Translations under genes and position numbers: made by a program
Assembly (NCBI GenBank): GCA_000482145.1
Contig: AUXH01000104.1
Coordinates: 1 to 40,886, forward strand
DNA: 40,886 bases
DNA from: Strigomonas culicis
Taxonomy: Eukaryota > Euglenozoa > Kinetoplastea > Trypanosomatida > Trypanosomatidae
Reading direction: 5' to 3'
Notes under the pieces: generated by a model
What the model was told of the DNA's origin: nothing
The model's database searches: none
The model's input: the letters and a program-made list of their open reading frames with translations, nothing else
Part shown: positions 33,226-40,886 of the stretch, piece by piece
Layout: every line of letters starts with the position of its first letter
Position numbering within the stretch: the stretch's first letter is position 1

Positions 33226-36200
33226 CTACGCTTCATCCTCTTCACTTTCATCATCCTCATCCATATGTATCTCGATATCCATCTCGCTCTCCTCCTGCTG
33301 CAGCGCCGCCTGGCTGGCACAGAAGATGGACTCCTCATCGTCGACGAAGGGCTTCTCGATCGCAATCTGCGAGTTCGCGCTGAGGTCATCACCCCCTGCT
33401 GGCTGCTTCGCCTTCCTCTCCTTCGCCTCCTTCTGCAGCGTTGCCTTCGCTTGGACGGTGTTGTCGCGCTCGTCGGCGAAGACAAACGACATGAGGGACG
33501 GGGCCGCCTTGGCGATCACCTGCAGCACCTTGTCTAGAGCGAAGTCCTGCAGCATCGACACGTGGCGCCACGCCTTGAGCTCGTCCATGCGGGGCCCGCT
33601 CTTCTTCTTCTCGCCGCTCGCGACCTTCTTGAACTTCATCGGGGTGTCCTCCAGCTTGCGCTTGGCGCGCGCGAGGCTCTGCTGCAGCCGCGCGTCGCTG
33701 AGCGCGGCCTCGCAGCTCGTGCAGTCGAGCAGGTCGTGCGTCTCACTGAGCGTCTCGTGCTTGTAGCGGAAGAGCGCGCGCAGCTCCTCCAGTGTGAAGT
33801 GCTGCTTCGAGTCTTCCTGCATGTCCACCACGTTCGCGGACAGCCCCTGCTTGCTCACCTGCCGCTGGTAGATCTTCTCCTCGATGGTGCCGGTGCTCAG
33901 CAGACGGTAGATGTACACCCGCTTCTTCTGTCCGTCGCGCCACACGCGGCCCATCGCCTGCGCGTCGTTCGCGGGGTTCCAGTCGGGGTCGAAGAGAATG
34001 AGCCGGTTCGCGCCGATGAGGTTGAGGCCGACGCCGCCGGCCTTGCTGGAGAGCAGAAAGACAATCTCCTGCGAGTTGGGCACGTTGAAGTAGTCGACCA
34101 GCTCCTGCCGCTTCTTGATGGGCGTGCTGCCGTCGAGCTGGAAGTAGCCAATGTGCTTCTGGTTGCACAGCGCCGCGATGATGTCGAGCGTCTGCGTGAA
34201 GTTAGACACAATCACAATCTTATCCCGGTCCCCGTTGCGCCGCAGCTCGTCCAGCATCTGGGCGACGAAGAAGAGCTTGCTGCCGCTGCTCTGCGTGAGA
34301 TCGCCGGGCTTGAAGTTGCGCGGGAGCACGCTGAGGGGGATGCCCTGGCCGACGTGGCCACCGCGGCGGCGCGGGGCCTCGTCCTCCTCGTCCTCCTCCC
34401 CCGCAGCGGCTCGCCGGCGGCCGCCGCCGCCAGGGCGGTTGGAGAGCTGCACCGCCTCCTGGAAGAGGTCCATGTGGTTGCACAGCTTGCGCAGTGCGGA
34501 AATGAGCACCAGCGGCGTGCAGCCGGCGGTTTCGACCGCGTCCGCGAGCAGCTCGTAGGCCCGCTGCTGCTGCGCGCCCAGCTTGACAAAGACGGTCACG
34601 TCCACCTTGGGCGGCAGGTAGGACTCGTTGATCGCCTGCGTGCGGCGGAGAATGAACTTCTGCGTCAGGATGGAGAGGTAGTGCGCGCGGTCGCGGCCGA
34701 GGAAGCGAAGACTGTCCGTGCTGTCGGGGTCGCGTCCCATCGAGATGGGCTCCGCAAAGACGCGATTGAACAGGTCGTTGTTGCCGAGGATGCCGGGGTT
34801 CACATAATCCACCATGGCGTGGAACTCGGAGAGGTCATTCTGGACGGGCGTGCCGGAGAGAATGATGCGGTTGCGCGTCGGGATGCGGCCCATCGCCTTG
34901 GTCGTCTTGACCTCCGAGTTCTTCAGGCGGTGCCCCTCGTCGCAGACGACGAGTTGGATGCCGGCGATGGTGCAGAGCCGGTCGCAGTACTTGCGGTACT
35001 GGTCGTAGGAGATGACGAGTACGTCACCCTCGCCGTCGAAGCGGGAGATGATGCGGTCGCCCTTCGGCGTCGACTCTGAGATGGCGAAGTGCTTCACGGC
35101 GCCCTCGCCGAGCCACTTGTCAAACTCGTTGCACCAGTTCTTCACAAGCGAGGACGGGGTCACGACGAGGCACTTGCGCGCGGTCGGCACGCCGTGCTTC
35201 CCCTGCCGCAGGCACGTGTGGATGATCGCCACCGTCTGGATCGTCTTGCCCAGACCCATCTCGTCGGCGAGGATGGCGCCGTGGTAGCCGGCCATGCGCT
35301 CGCCGACGATGCAGTCGAAGAGGAACTTCACGCCCTGCCGCTGGTGCGGCCGCAGCTTGTCGCCGATGATGGGGTCAACCACGACGGACACCTGGCGGCG
35401 CCCGTTGAGGTCCCGTTTGTAGTCCGCGCGGAAGAGCACCACCGCGTTCGCGCGGTCCGGGTCGTACAGCGGCGTCAGGTCCTCCAGCAGCCCGTTGCGG
35501 CCGACCTTCGGCCGCCCGGCGAGCGGCACGATGAAGCCGGTCTGTCCCTCCTTCGGCCGGCGGTGCAGCGTCAGCGAGGCGAAGGTGCTGCCGCCGAAGG
35601 ACATCTTCGGCCGCGCGCGCACCTCGACCTCTGCGGCCTCCGCCTTCGCCTTGGTGAGGTCCTCCTTGCGCCGCAGGTCGTGCTCCGAGCGCAGGAAGAA
35701 CTCGCCGCTGCGGAAGCACTCCTCGAGGAGGGCGGTCGTGAGCAGCACGCGCTTCGGCCCGACGCGCAGCGCCTCGCCCGCCTTGGCCTTCTCGATCTCC
35801 TCCACGCGGATGGGGTAGCCGGGGTCGGGGCGGTTGCCGTGCTGCCGGCCCAGGCAGTCGTACATCATCACGCCCTGCTCCTCCGTGTCGATGATGACGA
35901 TGCCGACCGACTCGTGGCGCGTCGCGCCCTCCGTCTCCACCTGAAAGTAGAGCTTGCCGTAGGGGCTCACCGGGTACAGCGGCACAATGACGCGCGGGCC
36001 CTCTTCCTCCTCCTCCGCGGCGGGCGCGCCACCCGCGCCGTCGGCAGCGGCCGTGCCGGGGGCCGCCGCGGCGAGGCCCACGGCGCCGGCCGTGCCGGTG
36101 CCCGGCGTACCGCCCTCCTCCTCGTCCTCATCCGCGCCGCCCTCCGTCTTGGCCCTCTTCGCGGCGGGCTGCGGCTCGCTGACGCCGACCTGGTGGTAGT

Positions 36201-36573
36201 CGATGTTCTTCCGCTTCTCCATCCGCAGCTTCAGGAGCTCGTCCTGCGTGGCGCCGCCGCTGGTCGGGTAGAAGACGACGCGCGTGCGGCCGAGAGATGC
36301 CGTGCTGCTCGGTGCCTCCGCCAGCAGCTCGGACTCCTCCCGCGTCGGCGTCGCGCTGATGACGGAGCGCGGCGTGCGCGCGTTGGGCGCGAGCGGCCCG
36401 CTGGCGCAGGACGCGAGGAAGCGCGGCGGGGCCGACATCGCCAGGGCGCTGAGGGGGTGTTGCGCGCGCGTGGCGCTGCCGCTCGTGACGGCGTCGCCGC
36501 CGCCGGTGCCGGTGGCCGTGCCGGGCGCGCGGAAGGTCGCGCCACTGCCGCTGCTCTTACGCATAAAGGGCAT
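33226..36573 (-). CDS. RAD54: RAD54-type SNF2 DNA translocase
   Basis: An ATP-driven DNA translocase that helps RAD51 in homologous recombination. About 1,115 residues from the ATG at 36573; a second ATG at 36564 gives MRKSSGSG, close to the usual RAD54 start. The first 180 residues are disordered. The two RecA lobes carry LRPHQRQGVKF, ADEMGLGKT (Walker A Lys near 443), DEGHRLKN (Asp near 545), LSGTPVQND, SSKAGGVGLNLIGANRLILFDPDWNP and MGRVWRDGQKK, the last two diagnostic of RAD54 rather than other SNF2 groups. The RAD54 C-terminal zinc-finger region is represented by HDLLDCTSCE near 935-944. An insertion rich in Gly/Arg/Glu (GGGGRRRAAAGEEDEEDE) lies between the lobes near 710-735. The last 25 residues are strongly acidic (EMDIEIHMDEDDESEEDEA). 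The protein is longer than yeast or human RAD54 because of its termini. Confidence 0.95.
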   Translation of the reverse strand: MPFMRKSSGSGATFRAPGTATGTGGGDAVTSGSATRAQHPLSALAMSAPPRFLASCASGPLAPNARTPRSVISATPTREESELLAEAPSSTASLGRTRVVFYPTSGGATQDELLKLRMEKRKNIDYHQVGVSEPQPAAKRAKTEGGADEDEEEGGTPGTGTAGAVGLAAAAPGTAAADGAGGAPAAEEEEEGPRVIVPLYPVSPYGKLYFQVETEGATRHESVGIVIIDTEEQGVMMYDCLGRQHGNRPDPGYPIRVEEIEKAKAGEALRVGPKRVLLTTALLEECFRSGEFFLRSEHDLRRKEDLTKAKAEAAEVEVRARPKMSFGGSTFASLTLHRRPKEGQTGFIVPLAGRPKVGRNGLLEDLTPLYDPDRANAVVLFRADYKRDLNGRRQVSVVVDPIIGDKLRPHQRQGVKFLFDCIVGERMAGYHGAILADEMGLGKTIQTVAIIHTCLRQGKHGVPTARKCLVVTPSSLVKNWCNEFDKWLGEGAVKHFAISESTPKGDRIISRFDGEGDVLVISYDQYRKYCDRLCTIAGIQLVVCDEGHRLKNSEVKTTKAMGRIPTRNRIILSGTPVQNDLSEFHAMVDYVNPGILGNNDLFNRVFAEPISMGRDPDSTDSLRFLGRDRAHYLSILTQKFILRRTQAINESYLPPKVDVTVFVKLGAQQQRAYELLADAVETAGCTPLVLISALRKLCNHMDLFQEAVQLSNRPGGGGRRRAAAGEEDEEDEAPRRRGGHVGQGIPLSVLPRNFKPGDLTQSSGSKLFFVAQMLDELRRNGDRDKIVIVSNFTQTLDIIAALCNQKHIGYFQLDGSTPIKKRQELVDYFNVPNSQEIVFLLSSKAGGVGLNLIGANRLILFDPDWNPANDAQAMGRVWRDGQKKRVYIYRLLSTGTIEEKIYQRQVSKQGLSANVVDMQEDSKQHFTLEELRALFRYKHETLSETHDLLDCTSCEAALSDARLQQSLARAKRKLEDTPMKFKKVASGEKKKSGPRMDELKAWRHVSMLQDFALDKVLQVIAKAAPSLMSFVFADERDNTVQAKATLQKEAKERKAKQPAGGDDLSANSQIAIEKPFVDDEESIFCASQAALQQEESEMDIEIHMDEDDESEEDEA

Positions 36574-36916
36574 ATTTTCTTCTTCTTTTTTCAAATATGG
36601 TTTGCTTACTGAATTAATGTACCAACTTGTGCCCGCACACTTGTGTATTAGAGTGACACCTGTTTCTCTTGCTCGAGAGCGGGCGACACATCGTTATTGT
36701 AGCGGTAAAGAAGAGGAAGAAGGGAGAGTCAGAAAAACGGGAGGAGAGAGGATAGTATAGTCTTTTTGCAGTTTCTCTTTTTTTTTTCCTTTTGGCAAGC
36801 ATGAATATATGTATGAATATCAATAATCCGTCGCGAGTTGCCCTTTATTTGCGTGTATCTAATTGTTATGCATGTAGTAATACAGAGAGAGAAAAAGAGG
36901 GGGACGCGCGCCACCT
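36574..36916. other. Intergenic region, RAD54 / HAD gene
   Basis: 343 bases: RAD54 5' UTR and acceptor, then mixed A/T-rich sequence with a T run at 36778-36788. No gene seen. Confidence 0.7.
36672..36755 (-). promoter_or_regulatory. Predicted trans-splice acceptor for RAD54
   Basis: Minus-strand pyrimidine block (CTCTCTCCTCCCGTTTTTCT and CTCTCCCTTCTTCCTCTTCT) followed by the first AG at 36672-36673 (CTCTCGAG), 98 nt before the ATG at 36573. Confidence 0.5.
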
Positions 36917-37915
36917 TCACTTTTTCGAGTTGGCCTTCTTCATGTCCGCCCGCACCCTCTTCTCGAGTTCCTTCTTCTCCCGAAGGAGATTCACCACAGT
37001 TCTAATCGATTCGTTCATCGCCTTGCGGTCCGGGCCCGTGATCTTCTCGCACAGCTCCACCGCCTCCCGCAGCGTCTCGTGGCGCTTGCTGAAGTCGTAC
37101 AGCGCGAGACGGTAGCTGACGTCCTCCAGCCGCCGCTCGCGCTCCCGCGCGTTCTTCTCCGCCTCCTTGTTGAGCTCGCGCTGCCGCGCGAGGTCGGCAG
37201 CGGTGTCCGCCAGCTGCCGCCGCAGCTCGTCCGCCTCGGCCGCCTTGCGCTCGAGCAGCACCTCCAAAATGCGGATTTCTTCCTGCTTCAGCGCGGGGTC
37301 TTGGAGGGCGCGCTGCGCCCGCGTGGCGGCCTCCGCCGGCGCGGGGAAGGCGGCCACCATCTCCGTCGCGCGCGCGACGTCCTCGTCCGTGATGCCGACG
37401 TCCGTCTGCGTGTACAGGAAGTGGTCCGCCATGCGGGCATCGACGTCGAGCTTCATGTCGTCGATGGCGAACCAGCGGCCCGCGATCGCCTCCGGGTGGT
37501 CCACGACATGCGTGTGCAGCCACCGCTCGATCTCGTCCACGCGGTCCCGCACCAGCCGCTGCTCAGTCGGGTCGTCCGCGTAGTAGTCGACCTGCGTCAC
37601 GAGCACCGTGCCGTTGTCGGTGCCGCAGCGCACGAGCGGCACCGTGTCCGCCGCGTGCCGCGTGATGAATTCGTTCAGCCGCGCGACGCTGTCCGGTGAG
37701 TTGCGCCACGTGCTGGACAGCACGATCGTCACCTTCTCGCGCCCGCCGAGGTGCGTGATGAGCCCGCCGAGCCGCTGCACGCTCTCGGGGCTGAGGTCGC
37801 CGCCGCCGAAGGTGAAGCGCGGCACGGGCAGCAGCACGCCGTCAATGTCGAGGAAAATGACATAGCGATCGCAGAGGGAGGCGTCGATGGCCGCCGCGGG
37901 CGTCGTGTCGGCCAT
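36917..37915 (-). CDS. HAD-superfamily phosphatase-like protein (HAD_SAK-like) with C-terminal coiled coil
   Basis: 332 residues. The N-terminal domain has the HAD motif I FLDIDGVLLPV with nucleophile D23 and acid D25, motif II in LSSTWR (S67/S68, with W70 and R71), and the C-terminal acidic pair D152-D153 in WFAIDDMKLD. The S-S-T-W-R block, the R-x-x-E-I-x-x-W-L helix (DRVDEIERWL near 124-133) and the IDD motif are what I recall for the HAD domain of Swiss-army-knife RNA-repair proteins, which is thought to remove RNA 2',3'-phosphates. From about 205 to 315 the protein is a charged coiled coil (EILEVLLERKAAEADELRRQ) ending in basic MKKANSKK. Substrate is unknown; generic phosphatase or RNA 3'-end phosphatase are the candidates. 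The ATG at 37915 follows a clear acceptor by 34 nt. Confidence 0.8.
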   Translation of the reverse strand: MADTTPAAAIDASLCDRYVIFLDIDGVLLPVPRFTFGGGDLSPESVQRLGGLITHLGGREKVTIVLSSTWRNSPDSVARLNEFITRHAADTVPLVRCGTDNGTVLVTQVDYYADDPTEQRLVRDRVDEIERWLHTHVVDHPEAIAGRWFAIDDMKLDVDARMADHFLYTQTDVGITDEDVARATEMVAAFPAPAEAATRAQRALQDPALKQEEIRILEVLLERKAAEADELRRQLADTAADLARQRELNKEAEKNARERERRLEDVSYRLALYDFSKRHETLREAVELCEKITGPDRKAMNESIRTVVNLLREKKELEKRVRADMKKANSKK

Positions 37916-37949
37916 GGGACACAGTGTCTACTGTTGTGTTTTGATGGTT

Positions 37950-37995
37950 CTTACGTTTGAAGAGAGAGAGAGAGAGAGAGTAGGAAAACAAAGAT
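37950..37995 (-). promoter_or_regulatory. Predicted trans-splice acceptor for HAD gene
   Basis: Minus-strand (CT)n tract at 37961-37981 followed by TTCAAACGTAAG, AG at 37950-37951, 34 nt before the ATG at 37915. Confidence 0.6.
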
Positions 37996-38153
37996 AAGAA
38001 AAGCGGGAAATAAGTGCATGCGAACATACTTGTATATGCGGGGAAACGAGAGGGAACCGCGCGGCAGAGAACGTAGACAGAGATGCATGCATAACACAAG
38101 TATATATATGTGTATATATGATGTAGTATTGCGAGAAATAAAATAAAAAGGAA

Positions 38154-38343
38154 CATCTAATGAAAAAAAGAATCTAAAGATAAATCATCTACTTCGGGGT
38201 GATTTTACCTTTTATTTGTTTATTTATCTGCGTTGTATTGTATGCGTTTTCTGCTGAAAAAAAGAACTTACTTCCTATCGTTAATTAAACACAGTGAATA
38301 AACTATTTGTGCATCTAATGAAAAAAAAAAAAGAAATCTAAAT
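38154..38343. repeat. Pair of short diverged direct repeats
   Basis: CATCTAATGAAAAAAAG then AATCTAAA at 38154-38177, and CATCTAATG, a longer A run and AAATCTAAA at 38312-38343. Spacing is about 135 bases. Their function is unknown. Confidence 0.6.
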
Positions 38344-38706
38344 ATGTTAGCAACAGAAAACAGAAGAATAAGTGGCCAAACTAAAAAAAAAAGAGATCAT
38401 TTACATTTTCGTTGCATTTTTAGCGGTTATCTTGCATACGTGTTTTAATATAGAATGTAAACTGGACAAGCACTATGATGAGAACAATAACAGCAACACA
38501 TAAATGGATGATACTCTTTTTTCAAAAAAAAAAGAGGGAAAAAGACCAAAACGATTCTATGAGCACAATAGAAAAAAAAAAACGCGATGCTAGGTACAAA
38601 ATATCTGAAAATACATAACTCGAAGATGAGAAGGTGATAATACACACAGCAAACAAATAAACAATACTAATAATAACTATATATGTAAGTGTTTATTTAT
38701 TTATCG

Positions 38707-40886
38707 TTATTCGTATTCTTCTAAATCCAGAAACATACTCTCTGTCGGGGACCGCTTCGGGGAGCGCTTACGCTCCTTCGTTTTTTTCTTCTCCTTGGCT
38801 CGGAAGCCGACCGTCTCACCCTTCGAGTTCTTCATAACTCGCGAGTAGCAGCAGTGGTCCGGCATCGGCTCGACGCGGACCAGCCGGATGTTCGGGAGCG
38901 CCATGCCATTCTCGTCCTTGTTGCGCGGCTGCCACCACTCCTGCTTGAGCTTACCGAGTACACCGCGTCGGGTGGCGCTGCTCTTTGCCTCCTTATCCTC
39001 GTCTACCTGTGCGTTCGTAGCGCCGGCACCACCGCTGCGTGGCACGAGCTGCAGCGGCGCGGGCACGGTGCCCATCGTCTGGCAGTGCGTGGCGGGGGGG
39101 CTGCGGGACTCACCCGTCTGGGCATCCTCCTGTAGCGCGGCGACGCGGTCCTCCGTCAGCCGCCGCTCCGTGTCCGACGGCGCGTCCTCCTTCTCCGCGT
39201 TCCCCCCCTCGCCCTCGGGGCGCTGCATGCGGTGGCTACGCTCATCCTCCATGCGGAACCGCAGGTGCTTGAACTTCTCGCAGTAGCTTATCTTGAGCCG
39301 ACCAGTGGCGCCTTTCGCCCTCTTGTCCTTCTCGCTCTGCTTCCGCTGCTCGTGGCGCCGCGCGAGGTAGCCCATGAGCGTGCTGCCGCGCGTGTGCCGG
39401 CTCGCGTTGGAGAGGCTGTCCGTCTGGTGCGGCGCCTCGGCATTGGCCGCCGCCGGCTTCGCGGCTGCGGCTGCTGACGCGCAGACGGAAGTGCGCCGCA
39501 GCACGGGCTGGCCGCCCTCCGCGTCGCGCGGCGGCGGTGTCTGCGGCCGCGCCGCGTTGCTGTCTAGCGGCGCACCCGCGGCCCGCGGGACGCCGGAGGG
39601 CCGCGCGCCGTCGGTCAGCTGCGGCGCCGTCGCCTGCCCGGCGATGATGGCGGTCAGCGGCGGCTGCTCCGCGGCCACCTCGACCACCTCCGCCACCTCG
39701 ATCAGCTCGCGGGGGTCCGGGAGGCAGACGCACGGCGGCGGCGGCGACGGCACGTTGGCGCTCTTGGCCGCGGGCGTGGCGGGCGCCGCCTCCTCCGTCT
39801 GCAGCGGCCCCTCGCCGTCCTTCGACCCCTCGCGCGAGCCGCGCGCCTCGGACCCGGCGCGGCTTGCCGCTGCGAGTGAGCAGTGACGCTCGATCTTGAT
39901 GCCCATCGCGGCCAGCATGCGCTCGGTCGGCTTCGGCGTCGCCTTGTGTGTGCTCGTCTTGGCCGCCACGCGCAGCGGCCCGAGCATCCCGTCCTTCCGG
40001 CGCGTCGCGTGGCTCGTCGGCGACGTGAGGAGGAAGCGCTCGATGCACTGGCGCACGTAGAGATCGCGCCGCATGCAGATCAGCCGACGGCTCTGGACCT
40101 CGACCATGCGGAAGGCGGGGATGGCGACGTAGTGGAGGTACATGGTGTCGAAGAGCGCGTGCTGCACCGCGCGCTCGTGGAGCGTCTCCTTCCGGCGGTA
40201 GTACGCCTGCAGCAGCGCGGTGCCGCCGGGCGGCGCCGTGAGGCGGCAAAGGAGCGTCACGGCGGTCGGCACCGGCAGCAGCGGGTGCGTCTGCTCCAGC
40301 TGGGCGGCGACGTGCTCCGGGAAGTAGGAGCGCGGCGTCAGGGCCGCCTTCCGGGCCGTGGGTGCCGCCGCCGCGTCGAGGGAGCCCGCGGACCGCTCGA
40401 GGCACGGCGCGGGGGTGGCCTCGCGGTAGGCGACGCGGCGGTCGTCCCACTGCGTGTGCATATGCTCCGAGTATTCGATGAGGTCGCACGCGTGCTCGGC
40501 GAGGAGGTGCTCCTGGAGCCGCGCCGTCTGCGCGAGGGCGCGCTCCACGAGGGCGCGCAGCGCCGCCGCGTCCCGCGTCGCCTGCGGCAGCTGGTGGTCC
40601 ACGACGTAGATGTCGTGCACGTCCGCCACGTCGTCGTCCGGATCCACGCTGGGGCGGCCGTCGCTCCGCGAGGGCGTGCGGCCGTCGCTGCAGCCGTTGC
40701 TGCCGCTCGCGCCGCGCGCCGCCGCGTCGCTCGACGCGTCGCGCGCGACCTTCTGCGGCTCGGGGGAGGCCAGCAGCACGACGTGGCTGGCCGCGCGCAC
40801 CGGCGTCCCGGGCGCGTCGCGCAGGTCGGCGGGACGATCCGCGCCGGCATTGGGCCCCGCGGCGACCCGCGGGCTGGCCGCGCCGG
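38707..40886 (-). CDS. Unknown protein, 5' end beyond the window
   Basis: At least 726 codons and incomplete. The frame has no stop and no ATG up to the window edge; the apparent start at 40800 is a GTG, and the 28 codons above it are coding-like (PRVAAGPNAGADRPADLRDA). No domain is recognised. A helical, better-ordered part spans roughly 50-250 from the GTG (DVHDIYVVDHQL, LQEHLLAEHACDLIEYSEHM, SYFPEHVAAQLEQTHPLLPV, HALFDTMYLHYVAIPAFRMVE). A long Ala/Pro/Ser/Glu-rich stretch follows. The C-terminal 170 residues hold basic-helical pieces (RRHEQRKQSEKDKR, LKISYCEKFKHLRF) and end in a lysine cluster (RAKEKKKTKERKRSPKRSP) and an acidic tip (FLDLEEYE). The basic tail suggests a nuclear or nucleic-acid-associated protein, which is only inference. 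Confidence 0.72.
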   Translation of the reverse strand, partial: GAASPRVAAGPNAGADRPADLRDAPGTPVRAASHVVLLASPEPQKVARDASSDAAARGASGSNGCSDGRTPSRSDGRPSVDPDDDVADVHDIYVVDHQLPQATRDAAALRALVERALAQTARLQEHLLAEHACDLIEYSEHMHTQWDDRRVAYREATPAPCLERSAGSLDAAAAPTARKAALTPRSYFPEHVAAQLEQTHPLLPVPTAVTLLCRLTAPPGGTALLQAYYRRKETLHERAVQHALFDTMYLHYVAIPAFRMVEVQSRRLICMRRDLYVRQCIERFLLTSPTSHATRRKDGMLGPLRVAAKTSTHKATPKPTERMLAAMGIKIERHCSLAAASRAGSEARGSREGSKDGEGPLQTEEAAPATPAAKSANVPSPPPPCVCLPDPRELIEVAEVVEVAAEQPPLTAIIAGQATAPQLTDGARPSGVPRAAGAPLDSNAARPQTPPPRDAEGGQPVLRRTSVCASAAAAAKPAAANAEAPHQTDSLSNASRHTRGSTLMGYLARRHEQRKQSEKDKRAKGATGRLKISYCEKFKHLRFRMEDERSHRMQRPEGEGGNAEKEDAPSDTERRLTEDRVAALQEDAQTGESRSPPATHCQTMGTVPAPLQLVPRSGGAGATNAQVDEDKEAKSSATRRGVLGKLKQEWWQPRNKDENGMALPNIRLVRVEPMPDHCCYSRVMKNSKGETVGFRAKEKKKTKERKRSPKRSPTESMFLDLEEYE

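Larger units (their letters stand above)
37916..38706. other. Intergenic region, HAD gene / 5'-partial gene
   Basis: 791 bases with no gene: HAD gene 5' UTR with an (AG)n tract, then A/T-rich DNA with TATATA runs (38100-38120), A runs (38322-38333, 38383-38392, 38571-38582) and a diverged direct repeat (CATCTAATGAAAAAA...TCTAAA) at 38154-38177 and 38312-38343. The end next to the upstream gene's stop codon has TTTATTTATTTA on the + strand. Confidence 0.65.

Noticed and set aside
33562..36612. Two + strand frames of about 505 codons each opposite RAD54
   Set aside because: Antisense shadows of a conserved SNF2 gene; no motif of their own.

Overview
The window is a piece of a trypanosomatid (kinetoplastid) nuclear chromosome. 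Sixteen protein-coding genes all lie on the minus strand. None has a visible intron, and each is separated from the next by 230-1,220 bases of A/T-rich, purine/pyrimidine-tract DNA. This is the layout of a single polycistronic transcription unit resolved by spliced-leader trans-splicing. For 15 genes I could find, or at least suggest, a minus-strand polypyrimidine tract followed by an AG 34-117 bases upstream of the ATG; the exception is the exonuclease/Tpt1 gene. The gene content (two tandem malic enzymes, RAD54, triosephosphate isomerase, a p28-type dynein light chain, PolQ) matches from memory a block of Leishmania chromosome 24. The very A/T-rich intergenic DNA against very G/C-rich exons argues for a relative rather than a typical Leishmania. 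I cannot name the species.

Layout in order of transcription (high to low coordinates): an unknown protein open at its 5' end at the window edge (38707-40886); a HAD-phosphatase/coiled-coil protein resembling the HAD_SAK group (36917-37915); a RAD54-type SNF2 translocase (33226-36573); a malic enzyme without a presequence and with one apparent single-base frameshift (30894-32608); a mitochondrial malic enzyme (28070-29857); an Asn/Gln-rich protein (26061-26849); a KOW-motif protein resembling GPKOW/MOS2 (24401-25750); an unknown protein with a short coiled coil (22812-24167); a fusion of an ERI1-like DEDDh exonuclease and a Tpt1 RNA 2'-phosphotransferase (20685-22361); a 2,236-residue FIG4-type SAC phosphatase with a DEP plus DUF547-like extension (13437-20147); a mitochondrial PPR-like protein (10519-12933); an inner-arm dynein light chain (9400-10140); triosephosphate isomerase (8342-9094); a probable mitochondrial protein (6749-7621); a p24-family cargo receptor (5733-6419); a tiny membrane protein with a mannose-6-phosphate-receptor/ATG27-like tail but no lumenal domain (4738-5157); and a helicase-less PolQ-type family A DNA polymerase (89-3769).

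Genes in such arrays are not usually functionally linked, so neighbourhood says little about function. Themes present are DNA repair (RAD54, PolQ), RNA end processing (ERI1-Tpt1, possibly the HAD protein), carbon metabolism (two malic enzymes, TIM), endomembrane traffic (p24, M6PR-like tail, FIG4) and the flagellum (dynein light chain). The most unusual items are the ERI1-Tpt1 fusion, the FIG4-DEP-DUF547-like giant, the tail-only M6PR-like protein, the frameshift in one malic enzyme, and two perfect inverted repeats between the malic enzyme genes. No tRNA, rRNA, transposon or CRISPR was seen. Several reading frames appear to start upstream with GTG or TTG. I moved those starts to the first ATG, or to the ATG that follows the predicted splice acceptor.
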